From JBLMYQ01 sp050258375 (GTDB taxonomy: Bacteria > Bacillota > Clostridia > Acetivibrionales > UBA4821), in assembly GCA_050258375.1 (NCBI GenBank), contig JBLMYQ010000068.1, positions 32,335-96,334 on the forward strand: a stretch of 64,000 bases of DNA. Direction: 5' to 3'. Positions within the stretch are counted from its first letter, which is position 1; each line of letters starts with the position of its first letter. The notes under the pieces are model-generated. The model was not told the origin of the DNA. It ran no database searches and was given only the letters and a program-made list of their open reading frames with translations. Shown here one piece after another: positions 43,869-53,245 of this stretch. Position numbers and translations under genes: made by a program.

Positions 43869-45752
43869 TCACCCTAAAATAAATTTTTTACACCAAATTT
43901 CGAAGTTCAATAATGACCAAATAAGTAGTCTTCTATTTTGTTTGCCCTCTAAATGTTGATTTAACAATGTCTTAATTGCTGCAAAATCCATAAAATTATA
44001 AATGTTTGCATTCTTATCAAGTAGTATTCTTTTAATATATTCTATACTTTCTCCCCTAAACCATGATGCATCAGGCGCTGAAAACCCTTGTTTTTTACCC
44101 TCCGCAATTTCTGGGGGAATGAACTTGCTCATTGCTTCCCTAAACAAAAGCTTACCATCTTTTGTTTTATTGTAATAATTTGTTGTTTTAGGTCCTGGAT
44201 CATTTTCATTCAAACTTATGATTTCAGTTAAATTTTTAAGCTTAAATCTTGCTGGTACTTTCATAGCAAAATCAACAAGGTCATTATCTAAAAACGGCAC
44301 TCTTGTTTCTAGACTATGTGCCATACTTAATTTATCTTCTATAATAAGTAATCCATGAAGAAACGTCTTAGATTCAAAGTATAATGAATGATTTACATAA
44401 TCTTCAGGTCTTGTTAACTCATGAGCATACGTTTGAAATACGCTTTTAAATATATCTCTTGTAGAAACATGACTAATCTTTCTCCAAACAGGACTAAATA
44501 CATCTGCTGTAATATCACTGGGAATTAATCTCTGCCAAAAATTATAGTAATTATCTATATAATCTTCAAAATTATCGTTAGATATTGCCGTATAATAGCG
44601 CCAAGGATATCCAGCGAATAATTCATCTCCACCAGTTCCAGACAATACAACCTTTACAAACTTGGATGCAAGCTGGGAAACATAATAATTAGGATAACTT
44701 TGTCCTACTCTTGGTTCCTCAACATGCAAAACCAAATTTGGCATTATTCTTTCCATATCTCCAGCCTTTAACACCATTTCATAGTGCTCCGTCTTAAATA
44801 AAGAAGACATATATTCAGCTTTTTGTCTTTCATCGAATCCTAATTCTAAGCCTGATGCTGAACTGAGATCAAATCCGCATGTAAAGGATTTTATATATGG
44901 TAATTTACTTGCAGCGATTGCAGTAATAGAACCGGAATCAATACCTCCACTTAAATACGCACCTAATTCTACATCACTGACTAATTGCCTCTCAACCGCT
45001 TGCTTAAATAATCTCTGTAATTCTTCTATATATTCTTCCTTACTGGAATACATTTGATTTTCTTTAAAATCAAAATCCCAAAAATTTACTAAATTCAACT
45101 TGTTTGAATTGTTTTTAATATCAATCTTTGCATAATACCCAGCAGGGAATATGCTCACTCCTTGAAATAAAGTCTTTTCAGTAAAAATATTTTGAAAAGT
45201 AAAATATTCAAGCATACCCTCCAAATCTAAATTCTTTTTAAACTCTGGATGTTGAATTATAACTTTCTGTTCTGACCCAAAAATAAAACTATTTCCAATG
45301 AATGAATAATATAACGGTTTTACCCCATATCTATCTCGTGCTATAAAAAGTTCTTTAGTTTTACTATCCCAAATCACAAAACAAAACATCCCATTAAAAT
45401 GTTTAACACAATCAACGCCCCACTGGACATACGAATACAAAATAACTTCTGTGTCTGTTGATGATTTAAATGAATATCCGATTTTCTCAAGCTCTTTTTT
45501 TAACTCTCTAAAGTTATATATTTCTCCATTATAGACAATTGCATACCTTTTGTCAGTTGTAAACATCGGTTGAATACCCATTTTTGACAAGTCAATTATT
45601 GCTAATCGTCTATGTCCTAAGCCTATATGCCCATCAACAAAAAAGCCTTCTCCGTCAGGTCCTCTATGCGCTATTGCTCTTGTCATTTTTTCTAGTATTT
45701 TTATTGAAACAGGCTCATAATTAAAATTAATAATTCCTGCAATACCACACAT
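43869..45752 (-). CDS. AsnB-like glutamine-dependent amidotransferase (copy 4)
   Basis: The 627-residue asparagine-synthetase-like protein has MCGIAG (Cys2), HRGPDGEGF, NGEIYNFREL, the PPi loop SGGIDSGS near residue 268 and SGTGGDELFAGY. The QDEP motif of copies 1 and 3 is VEEPRVGQSYP here. A C-terminal insert around residue 500 (LTEIISLNENDPGPKTTN) has no match in the other copies. It lies between two DegT-type aminotransferases, close to the diacetamido uronic acid genes, which would supply a carboxylate for amidation. The ATG follows AAGGAGC. Confidence 0.85.
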   Translation of the reverse strand: MCGIAGIINFNYEPVSIKILEKMTRAIAHRGPDGEGFFVDGHIGLGHRRLAIIDLSKMGIQPMFTTDKRYAIVYNGEIYNFRELKKELEKIGYSFKSSTDTEVILYSYVQWGVDCVKHFNGMFCFVIWDSKTKELFIARDRYGVKPLYYSFIGNSFIFGSEQKVIIQHPEFKKNLDLEGMLEYFTFQNIFTEKTLFQGVSIFPAGYYAKIDIKNNSNKLNLVNFWDFDFKENQMYSSKEEYIEELQRLFKQAVERQLVSDVELGAYLSGGIDSGSITAIAASKLPYIKSFTCGFDLSSASGLELGFDERQKAEYMSSLFKTEHYEMVLKAGDMERIMPNLVLHVEEPRVGQSYPNYYVSQLASKFVKVVLSGTGGDELFAGYPWRYYTAISNDNFEDYIDNYYNFWQRLIPSDITADVFSPVWRKISHVSTRDIFKSVFQTYAHELTRPEDYVNHSLYFESKTFLHGLLIIEDKLSMAHSLETRVPFLDNDLVDFAMKVPARFKLKNLTEIISLNENDPGPKTTNYYNKTKDGKLLFREAMSKFIPPEIAEGKKQGFSAPDASWFRGESIEYIKRILLDKNANIYNFMDFAAIKTLLNQHLEGKQNRRLLIWSLLNFEIWCKKFILG

Positions 45753-45765
45753 TAATATGCTCCTT

Positions 45766-46980
45766 CTATAACATCAATTTCAATTGATTTATAACATATT
45801 CTTGTTCAGTATCTGTCATATTTGCATAAAGTGGCAAAGTAATTGTTAACCTATCTGCTTTATACGAATTTATAAATTGATGATCTTTAAAAGCATATTT
45901 CTTTTTATAGTAATTCAGCATATGAACTGCATGGGTTCCCTGTCTTGTTGAAATTCCTTTTTCGTCTAACTTGTGCATCAATTCATTCCTAAATTTTGAA
46001 GCTTCTTCAAAGTCTTTAATATTTAGTTTATCAGCATTTAATAAGCAAACATACGATTGATAACCATGTTCAAATTCGTTTGGAACAAATGGAGGAGTTA
46101 AATAATCTATATTAGTTAACTCCTTATCATATATTTCAGCTCTTTTTTTACGTTCATTAATAATCCAACTTGCTTTTTTCATTTGTTCATAACCAATTGC
46201 CCCTTGAATGTCCGTCATTCTATAGTTATAGCCTAAATAATTATACTCTGGAAGAAGATACCCCGAATGATTATGCCTTTGTAAATCGCTTATCTCTGCG
46301 CCATGATTTCTTAGCACATTAATGTTATTTGCATATTCTCCTGAATCAGTAGTAATCATTCCACCCTCGCCAGTTGTAATCGCTTTTCTAGGATGCAAGC
46401 TATAACAAGCCATATTACCAAAGCTACCAATATGCTTTTCTTTTATCCTTCCTCCCAAGGCACAAGCTGCATCTTCAATAACAGTAAGATTATAACGTTT
46501 GGCTATATTGTTTATCTCTATAATGTCAGCAGGCAAACCAAAAAGATGCACAGGCATTATTGCCTTTAATCTATTTCCCGTTAATTTGTTTTTAAAGAAA
46601 CCTAAATTATCATCAAATGCATATTCATTATTTATTAAGCTTTCTACATTATTAATAGATATATTATATGTACGAATATCAATATCGCAAAATACAGGCG
46701 TTGCACCAGTATACTCAATTGCATTAGCTGTAGCAATAAACGTAAAAGAGGGTACGATAACATCGTCCCCATTAGTAATCCCTTCAATGGCTAAAGCAAT
46801 ATGCAAAGCTGTAGTACATGAAGTTACAGCTTTTGAATAATTGACACCTGTAAAATCCGAAAAAGCTTTTTCGAAATTTTCGACCATCAAGCCCTGAACA
46901 AGCCAGCCTGATTGCAATACTATTGAAACGGCTTGTATTTCCTGCTCATCAAAAATAGGTTTTGTTATAGGTATTTTCAT
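45766..46980 (-). CDS. DegT/DnrJ/EryC1/StrS aminotransferase (perosamine synthase/LegC-like)
   Basis: This 404-residue PLP enzyme has SGWLVQG near the N terminus, SCTTALHIAL, VIEDAACALGG and YSLHPRKAITTGEGGM with the PLP lysine near residue 205. The LHPRKxITTGEGG block is typical of enzymes acting on 4-keto-6-deoxy nucleotide sugars. Its start codon directly abuts the stop of the SDR gene upstream, so the two probably work on the same sugar: dehydration or epimerisation, then amination. The family is usually 370-400 residues. Confidence 0.85.
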   Translation of the reverse strand: MKIPITKPIFDEQEIQAVSIVLQSGWLVQGLMVENFEKAFSDFTGVNYSKAVTSCTTALHIALAIEGITNGDDVIVPSFTFIATANAIEYTGATPVFCDIDIRTYNISINNVESLINNEYAFDDNLGFFKNKLTGNRLKAIMPVHLFGLPADIIEINNIAKRYNLTVIEDAACALGGRIKEKHIGSFGNMACYSLHPRKAITTGEGGMITTDSGEYANNINVLRNHGAEISDLQRHNHSGYLLPEYNYLGYNYRMTDIQGAIGYEQMKKASWIINERKKRAEIYDKELTNIDYLTPPFVPNEFEHGYQSYVCLLNADKLNIKDFEEASKFRNELMHKLDEKGISTRQGTHAVHMLNYYKKKYAFKDHQFINSYKADRLTITLPLYANMTDTEQEYVINQLKLML

Positions 46981-47952
46981 CTATTTATACCTTTCTATAT
47001 GTTTTTTTCTCCATTCAATTAACGTTTCAAGTCCCTCTTTTAATTCAATTTTAGCCTTGAAGCCTAAATCCTTTTCAGAATTCACAGTACTTCCTATTCT
47101 GTTCGTTACAAAGGTTTGCCCAGCAGGTTCATATTGTATTTTTAAATCAGAGCCTGTTATTTCTAAAACCATTTCACACAATTCTTTTATTGTTGTTTTT
47201 TTGCCCATTCCAACATTATAGAACTTATCTGTAGCATCTGATTTCAACGCACAAACATTTGCTCTTCCAACATCTGAAACATATATAAAGTCATAAGCCT
47301 GTGAACCATCCCCATAAACAATTGGAGGTAAGCCCTGATCGATTCTATCAAGAATCTTCATTATAACTGCAACATAAGTGCCTTTATAATCCTGCCTAGC
47401 TCCATAAACATTCATATACCTTAATCCTGTATAATTAAGCTTATATCTTTCATAAAAGGCACGGCACATATGCTCTCCAGCAATTTTTGTTGCTCCATAA
47501 AATGTTCTATTATTATATGGATGATCTTCTGTCATTGGAATTTCAACTGCATCACCATAAACTGAAGCAGAGGAAGAATATACAAGCTTTTTGATATTAT
47601 TATTTGCACAAGCCTCAAGTACATTAAATGTTCCTCTTATATTAACATCAAAAGCAGCTCTTGGGTATTCATAACATTGAAGTAACCAAAGTGCTGCCAA
47701 GTGAAAAACATAATCTTTTCCTTTAATTGCTGAATTAAGTATATCAGTTTGTGTTATATCTCCGCCAACCTCATAAATTTTCACTCTAGGATCTTTTAAT
47801 GCAGCTTCAAGATTATTTTTGGTTCCTCTACAAAAATTATCATAAATAACAATCTCTTCAACGTCTTCTTTAATAAGCTCTTCAACTACATGTGAACCAA
47901 TTAATCCTGCACCACCTATTACTAAAACCTTACCACCTTTGATATCCGGCAT
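46981..47952 (-). CDS. NAD-dependent nucleotide-sugar epimerase/dehydratase (SDR)
   Basis: The 323-residue extended SDR has VIGGAGLIGSHV, YSSSASVYGDAV and the YxxxK pair in FYGATKIAGEH. The LRYMNVYGARQDY and YDFIYVSDVGRA motifs are those of UDP-sugar 4-epimerases and related 4,6-dehydratases. The substrate may be UDP-GlcNAc(3NAc)A from the preceding four genes, or a separate UDP-HexNAc. It starts eight bases after AGAGAGG and its TAG stop is followed immediately by the ATG of the aminotransferase. Confidence 0.82.
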   Translation of the reverse strand: MPDIKGGKVLVIGGAGLIGSHVVEELIKEDVEEIVIYDNFCRGTKNNLEAALKDPRVKIYEVGGDITQTDILNSAIKGKDYVFHLAALWLLQCYEYPRAAFDVNIRGTFNVLEACANNNIKKLVYSSSASVYGDAVEIPMTEDHPYNNRTFYGATKIAGEHMCRAFYERYKLNYTGLRYMNVYGARQDYKGTYVAVIMKILDRIDQGLPPIVYGDGSQAYDFIYVSDVGRANVCALKSDATDKFYNVGMGKKTTIKELCEMVLEITGSDLKIQYEPAGQTFVTNRIGSTVNSEKDLGFKAKIELKEGLETLIEWRKKHIERYK

Positions 47953-47979
47953 ATTTATACCTCTCTATTTTAATCCTCT

Positions 47980-49290
47980 TTATAATACTTCAATATTATT
48001 TCTTGCTTCAACCTTCTTCATTGCATTCTTAGTATCAAAAACCATTTTCGAATTCTTCTGTACAAATTCATAATCTACAGTTGAATGTGCAGTTGTAACT
48101 ACTACCAAGTCCATACTCCTTAGCATTTCCTTGCTAAACTCGCAGCCTTCGTACCTCTTCCCTTTATACTTAAACTTCGTAACATACGGATCATAATATG
48201 ATACAATGCTTCCTTCTTTTGAAAAATTATCTATCAGCTTTAGTGCCGGGCTTTCTCTATAATCATCTATATCCTGCTTATATGCAATACCTAATATTAA
48301 AATCTTTGAATCCTTTAAAGGCTTGCCAAATCTGTTCAATATTCTTGATGACCTTTCAACTACATACTGCGGCATATAATTATTAATTTCTCCTGATATC
48401 TCAATCAACCTTGTATGATAATCATACTCTCTTGCCTTCCATGTAAGATAATATGGATCCAGAGGAATACAATGTCCTCCAATACCGGGTCCTGGATAAA
48501 AAGCCTGAAATCCGTAAGGCTTGGTCTTTGCAGCCTCAATTACTTCCCAAACATTTATTCCCATCTTATCACATATTATAGCCATTTCATTTGCCAAACC
48601 AATATTGATATTTCTATAGGTATTCTCGAGTATCTTTTCCATTTCAGCAACTTCAGGGCTGGAAACCTGAAAAATATCACTTTCTAATATACTTCCATAA
48701 AGTGCAGCTGCCAGCTCGGTACTATCTTTTCCGATTCCTCCAACCACCTTCGGTGTATTTTTTGTTTTAAAATAAGCATTACCGGGGTCAACTCTTTCAG
48801 GGGAAAAAGCAAGATAAAAATCCTTTTCACATTGAAGACCCGAAATCTTTTCAATTATAGGCTTCACAAGCTCCCTTGTCGTGCCCGGGTAAGTAGTGCT
48901 TTCAAGTACTACCAGCATACCTGCATGCATGTGCTTTGCAATTTCTTCGGCTGAAGCTTTTACATAGCTAATATCAGGCTGTTGGTAAGCATCAAGAGGG
49001 GTTGGCACACAAATTGCGACACAGTCAACCTCTTTAATTAATGAATAATCAACTGTAGCTTTTAACAGTCCATCCTTGATAACCATTTGAAGGTCTTTAT
49101 CAACTATATCACCAATATAATTATGACCTTCGTTAACCATGTTCACTCTTTCTGCCTGCACATCAAATCCAATAACCTTATAGCCAGCCTTTGCCTTTTC
49201 TACTGCAAGTGGAAGACCAACATAACCCAGTCCTACAACTCCTACAACAGCTGTTTTCTCATTAATCTTCTTTAATAGAGTCTGTTTCAT
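47980..49290 (-). CDS. wbpA: UDP-N-acetylglucosamine 6-dehydrogenase (WbpA-like)
   Basis: This 436-residue nucleotide-sugar dehydrogenase oxidises C6 of UDP-GlcNAc to give UDP-GlcNAcA. It has the NAD site VVGLGYVGLPLA, PTPLDAYQQPD, the FSPERVDPGN motif and the catalytic cysteine in PGPGIGGHCIPLDPYY, whose PLDPYY form is WbpA-like rather than WecC-like. The ATG at 49290 is five bases after GGAGG; the TTG at 49302 would place that site inside the gene. It ends the WbpE-D-B-A order (aminotransferase, acetyltransferase, 3-dehydrogenase, this enzyme). Confidence 0.92.
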   Translation of the reverse strand: MKQTLLKKINEKTAVVGVVGLGYVGLPLAVEKAKAGYKVIGFDVQAERVNMVNEGHNYIGDIVDKDLQMVIKDGLLKATVDYSLIKEVDCVAICVPTPLDAYQQPDISYVKASAEEIAKHMHAGMLVVLESTTYPGTTRELVKPIIEKISGLQCEKDFYLAFSPERVDPGNAYFKTKNTPKVVGGIGKDSTELAAALYGSILESDIFQVSSPEVAEMEKILENTYRNINIGLANEMAIICDKMGINVWEVIEAAKTKPYGFQAFYPGPGIGGHCIPLDPYYLTWKAREYDYHTRLIEISGEINNYMPQYVVERSSRILNRFGKPLKDSKILILGIAYKQDIDDYRESPALKLIDNFSKEGSIVSYYDPYVTKFKYKGKRYEGCEFSKEMLRSMDLVVVTTAHSTVDYEFVQKNSKMVFDTKNAMKKVEARNNIEVL

Positions 49291-49305
49291 AAAATCCTCC
49301 AAACA

Positions 49306-50379
49306 TTATATGTCAAACGGTATAGTTACTATTTTCCCTTCTCTGGATGATTTATATACGGCAAGTATAAGCTCAAGTGCTTTTCTTCCGCTTCTGCCAT
49401 CAGTTATAGGCTTTGCATTGTTCTTTAAAACATCTATAACATTTTCATAATAAGCAGCGTGCCCCAACCCATAAATATTAGGCGGCTCATAATTTGAACT
49501 TTTTATTAAATTATCATCTTCATTTTCCTGCTCGAAATTCCATTCTTCTATATGATTAAGTGCAACCCCGCCAATCCTTGCAGTCCCTTTTTCACCTATT
49601 ACAGTTATACTTCCTTCAAGATTTTTGGGGTATGTAAGCATGGTAACATTTATATTTCCTACAGCACCATTTCTAAATTTCATTACTGCAGAGCCGGTAT
49701 CTTCAGCTTCAATCTTTCTGGCTAAGGTTGTTGTAATTGCAGAAACGCTTTCAACCGGACCACCAATCCATTCCAATAAATCTATATAGTGACTAGCCTG
49801 ATTCATGAAGGCTCCGCCATCAAACTCCCATGTTCCTCTCCAGCTTGCATCATCATAATATGCTTGTGGTCTTGTCCACAATACATTGGCAAGAATCATG
49901 TATATCCTACCGAATCTATTATTATCAACTGCTTTCTTTAATAATTGCATTGTTGAATTCAACCTATTTTGTTTCACTACAAATAATTTTACTTTTTCCT
50001 GATCGCATACCTTTATCAACTCATCAGCAAGCTTAAGATTAGTTGCCATAGGCTTTTCAGATAATATATTAACCCCTTTTCTGGCTGCTTTTATTCCATG
50101 TTCGGGATGAAGACCACTTGGTGTACAAATTGAAACAATATCAAGCTTTTCGTTCTCAAGCATATTGTCTATATCAGTATAAATTTTGGGTTTTTCTGCT
50201 TTGATACCTTTTTGAGCCAGATGTTGAATATATTCATTTGCCTTTTGTTCAGCTTTTTCTTTCATAATATCACAGACAGCAGTTATTTCCGCGTCGTTAT
50301 TCAATTCAGCAAGAGCTTCTACATGCTTATATGAAATTCTTCCACAGCCAATTATTCCAAATCTGATTTTTCTAGACAT
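49306..50379 (-). CDS. wbpB: UDP-GlcNAcA 3-dehydrogenase, Gfo/Idh/MocA family
   Basis: The product would oxidise C3 of UDP-GlcNAcA to the 3-keto sugar that the WbpE-like enzyme aminates. The 357-residue protein has the NAD site FGIIGCGRISYKHVEAL, the catalytic-region lysine in LSEKPMAT near residue 112, and DGGAFMNQASHYIDLLEW with the conserved histidine near residue 205. All are typical of WlbA/WbpB. It is flanked by wbpD and wbpA homologues, which decides the specific assignment within a large family. The ATG at 50379 is preceded by AAGGAG. Confidence 0.9.
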   Translation of the reverse strand: MSRKIRFGIIGCGRISYKHVEALAELNNDAEITAVCDIMKEKAEQKANEYIQHLAQKGIKAEKPKIYTDIDNMLENEKLDIVSICTPSGLHPEHGIKAARKGVNILSEKPMATNLKLADELIKVCDQEKVKLFVVKQNRLNSTMQLLKKAVDNNRFGRIYMILANVLWTRPQAYYDDASWRGTWEFDGGAFMNQASHYIDLLEWIGGPVESVSAITTTLARKIEAEDTGSAVMKFRNGAVGNINVTMLTYPKNLEGSITVIGEKGTARIGGVALNHIEEWNFEQENEDDNLIKSSNYEPPNIYGLGHAAYYENVIDVLKNNAKPITDGRSGRKALELILAVYKSSREGKIVTIPFDI

Positions 50380-50389
50380 TTTATTCTCC

Positions 50390-50449
50390 TTAATCTGCTA
50401 ACTCCCTACCTATTCTCCCCTCACAATTGAAGGTGGGAAGTTAATCTGC
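50390..50449 (-). repeat. Hairpin flanked by 9-base direct repeats between wbpD and wbpB
   Basis: TTAATCTGC occurs at 50390-50398 and again at 50441-50449, where it encodes the last codons and stop of the wbpD homologue. Between the two copies, arms at 50400-50411 and 50431-50442 pair at 11 of 12 positions around a 19-base loop. No run of T follows, so it is not a clear terminator. It looks like a small inserted or duplicated element. Confidence 0.6.
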
Positions 50450-51019
50450 GCATTTTACAAAATTATCTTCTAATACATATTTTTCATCACATGCATAGCA
50501 AGTATATTCCTGTGTGCTTGCAAAATCAAGTTTTTCTCCGCATTTGCATACCCAGCCTTTTACTCTTGCCGGATTCCCAACAACAAGCGCAAAATCAGGA
50601 ATATTTTTTGTGACTACGGCTCCAGCCCCTATAAATGCATATTTTCCTATATCATGGCCGCATACGATAGTTGCATTTGCTCCAACCGAAGCTCCTTTTT
50701 TTACAATAGTTTTTTTATACTCATTTCTTCTATTAACATGACTTCTTGGGTTTATAACATTGGTAAAAACACATGAAGGTCCAAGAAATACATCATCTTC
50801 ACAAATAACACCTGTATAAACAGAAACATTATTTTGTATCTTAACATTATTACCAAGAATAACCTCTGAAGATATTACAACATTTTGCCCTATATTGCAA
50901 TTTTCTCCTATTTTTGAATTACTCATTACATGAGAAAAATGCCATATTTTTGTTCCTTTTCCGATTTGACACGGCTCATCAACATAGCTTGACTCGTGCA
51001 CGAAGTATTCTTTCTCCAT
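50441..51019 (-). CDS. wbpD: UDP-2-acetamido-3-amino-glucuronate N-acetyltransferase
   Basis: The 192-residue left-handed beta-helix protein would acetylate the 3-amino group to give UDP-GlcNAc(3NAc)A. Hexapeptide repeats run from IGKGTKIWHFSHV to about residue 150, including GASVGANATIVCG and AFIGAGAVVTK. The tail has CKCGEKL and CYACDEKYV, four cysteines in a zinc-ribbon-like pattern seen in WlbB/WbpD relatives. Its neighbours are wbpE upstream and wbpB downstream. The last codons lie in a 9-base direct repeat. Confidence 0.92.
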   Translation of the reverse strand: MEKEYFVHESSYVDEPCQIGKGTKIWHFSHVMSNSKIGENCNIGQNVVISSEVILGNNVKIQNNVSVYTGVICEDDVFLGPSCVFTNVINPRSHVNRRNEYKKTIVKKGASVGANATIVCGHDIGKYAFIGAGAVVTKNIPDFALVVGNPARVKGWVCKCGEKLDFASTQEYTCYACDEKYVLEDNFVKCAD

Positions 51020-51091
51020 ACTATCATCATCCCTCTTGTTTAATATAAATACCCTACCGAACTTATGATATATATACTCTTGATTTTAATT

Positions 51092-52207
51092 TTACATTTT
51101 ACACTTGTTTGAAAATTCCCTAACCTTCTCTATTACATAATCCTGCTCTTCTATGGTCATCTCCGGCGATATCGGAAGCGATATAACCTTATTACATGCC
51201 TCTTCTGCATTAGGCATATCTCCATTTTTATAGCCAAGCTCTTTGAAGGCTTCCTGCAAATGCAACGGCACCGGATAATAAACGCTGGTCCCTATCTCAT
51301 TATCCTTCAAGAATTTAGCCAATTCATCCCTTTTTTCGACTTCAATTGTATATTGGTGATAAACATGATACTGCTTATAATCCTTAGCTTCTTCCGGAGT
51401 CTTTACTATGTCAGCAAGGTACTTATTGTATCTATATGCATGATTTCTTCTTTTTTGGTTCCAATCAGACAAATACTTACTCTTAACATTTAATATGGCT
51501 GCCTGGATTTCATCCAATCTGCTGTTGTACCCTATAATACTATGATGATATTTCACATTTGAACCATGCTGCCTTAAAAGTCTGATATTTTCATTCAGAC
51601 TTTCATCATCTGTTACAATCATTCCTCCATCGCCATATCCACCAAGATTTTTTGTGGGAAAGAATGAAAAGCACCCTGCATCTCCAAAGCTTGAAACCTT
51701 CTTGCCTTCAAACTCGGAACCGATTGCCTGACATGAATCCTCAACTACATGCAAATTATATTTTTTTGCTATATCCATTATTCTCTTCATATTGCATGCC
51801 TGTCCGAAAAGGTGAACGGGAATAATAGCTTTTGTGTTTTTCGTGATTTTTTCTTCTATTCTATCTGCATCTATTAGATAAGTGCCTCTTTCTATATCAA
51901 CGAATACAGGAACAGCTCCGAGCTTTGCAATAACCTCTGCAGAAGCAAAAAATGTAAAAGGAGTTGTTATTACTTCATCTCCCGCACCGATATTCAAGGC
52001 TTTAAGGGTAAGCTCCAATGCATCAGTTCCATTAGCAACCCCTATTCCAAACTTGACATTACACAGCTTTGAAATGTTTTCTTCTATTTTTTTGACCTGT
52101 GGTCCTAAGATAAACTGGCATTTCTCCAGAACCTCAATTATACTTTCATTGATTTCTTCCTTCATATTTATATACTGACTTTTCAAATCCAATATCGGTA
52201 CTCTCAT
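51092..52207 (-). CDS. wbpE: UDP-3-keto-GlcNAcA aminotransferase
   Basis: This 371-residue DegT-family PLP enzyme would aminate the 3-keto sugar made by the WbpB homologue. It has the opening VPILDLKSQYINMKEEI, GVANGTDALELTLKAL, VVEDSCQAIGSE and FSFFPTKNLGGYGDGGM with the PLP lysine near residue 184. The FPTKNLGGYGDGG block is characteristic of WlbC/WbpE. The gene is followed by wbpD, wbpB and wbpA homologues, and the TATAAT just before its ribosome site is too close to the start to be a convincing promoter. It starts at ATG 52207 behind GGAGG. Confidence 0.93.
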   Translation of the reverse strand: MRVPILDLKSQYINMKEEINESIIEVLEKCQFILGPQVKKIEENISKLCNVKFGIGVANGTDALELTLKALNIGAGDEVITTPFTFFASAEVIAKLGAVPVFVDIERGTYLIDADRIEEKITKNTKAIIPVHLFGQACNMKRIMDIAKKYNLHVVEDSCQAIGSEFEGKKVSSFGDAGCFSFFPTKNLGGYGDGGMIVTDDESLNENIRLLRQHGSNVKYHHSIIGYNSRLDEIQAAILNVKSKYLSDWNQKRRNHAYRYNKYLADIVKTPEEAKDYKQYHVYHQYTIEVEKRDELAKFLKDNEIGTSVYYPVPLHLQEAFKELGYKNGDMPNAEEACNKVISLPISPEMTIEEQDYVIEKVREFSNKCKM

Positions 52208-52255
52208 ATTTTTCCTCCATTATACAAACACTTTCTATATTTTAAAACAATATTC

Positions 52256-53236
52256 TTACCTTTTCAACTTTTCAAAATAATACTTTATATAAAGAAGCTT
52301 TTTCCCTAGAAGTCCATACAATAAAAATTTCATTATATTTTTAAAGCTTAATACTCCAATCCTGCATATATTATTTCCCAATATCATTCTTATTCTTTTA
52401 TATAGTTTTTCCTCCAAAATCAAATTATTCATTGAATTGCTGAATTTTAGAATCTTAATATATTTTTCTTTTTTATTTTTGTCATTTTCATTTTTAATTA
52501 TGAAATTCTCAAATTCATTATAATAATTGAGTGTTCTTGCCGTTAACCTTAATTGTTTTTCGACCAAAAGCTTTATATTTTTATTATTATATGAAGCATT
52601 ATCATTATTTGCGTGCTGTCTGTATTTAATAAGCTTTTGACTCGTGGGTACTATTTTGCCGTAATAACAAGCCACAAATGCTATCCACCAATCCTCAAAC
52701 AACAGCTTTTCTGGAATCGGAAAAATTTTTTCTTTTATTCTTCCATCAAATAAGATTGTACCCCCTGAAACATAATTTTGCTGAAGCAGGCTTTCAATAT
52801 CAACCTTTTTATAAGGCTTAATTTCTGTTTGAGCCCAGAACGAATCTGCTAACTTATTCAGACCCGCATCAACAATCTCCATGTCTCCGAATATTAAAGC
52901 AGCATCATTTTTTTTGATTAAATCTACTTGTGCTTGAATTCTGTAAGGAAAACAAATATCATCTGCAGCATGTATTGCTACATAATTTCCTGCTGCTTTT
53001 TCCATTCCCTTATTTATTGCGTTTACTTTACCCATGTGAGGCAAATCAATAAGAATTATATTATTGTAAGCTTTTACAAGCTTATCAATTTCATTTTTTG
53101 AATCATCACCAGAGCCATCATTTACAACAATAATTTCAATATTACTGTACGTCTGGTCAATGCAGCTTTGAATTGACTCAGCAATATATTTCCCGGCATT
53201 ATAAACAGGTATGACTATGCTAACCAAAGCTTCCAT
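52256..53236 (-). CDS. GT2 glycosyltransferase
   Basis: This family 2 glycosyltransferase of about 326 residues has ALVSIVIPVYNAGKYI, VVNDGSGDDS, the nucleotide-binding HAADDICFPYRI region (ADD in place of DxD) and FEDWWIAFVACYYGK further on. The last third is basic with hydrophobic stretches, suggesting association with the inner leaflet. It resembles the GT2 at 4254-5198 in the position of the D-W-W block. I choose the ATG at 53236 behind AGGTGA over the GTG at 53245. It is the first gene after the gene-free stretch. Confidence 0.83.
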   Translation of the reverse strand: MEALVSIVIPVYNAGKYIAESIQSCIDQTYSNIEIIVVNDGSGDDSKNEIDKLVKAYNNIILIDLPHMGKVNAINKGMEKAAGNYVAIHAADDICFPYRIQAQVDLIKKNDAALIFGDMEIVDAGLNKLADSFWAQTEIKPYKKVDIESLLQQNYVSGGTILFDGRIKEKIFPIPEKLLFEDWWIAFVACYYGKIVPTSQKLIKYRQHANNDNASYNNKNIKLLVEKQLRLTARTLNYYNEFENFIIKNENDKNKKEKYIKILKFSNSMNNLILEEKLYKRIRMILGNNICRIGVLSFKNIMKFLLYGLLGKKLLYIKYYFEKLKR

Positions 53237-53245
53237 ATCATTCAC

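Noticed and set aside
52208..52255. Perfect TATAAT just before wbpE as a promoter
   Set aside because: It would place the transcription start at or inside the ribosome site, and the best -35 match (TTTAAA) is weak.
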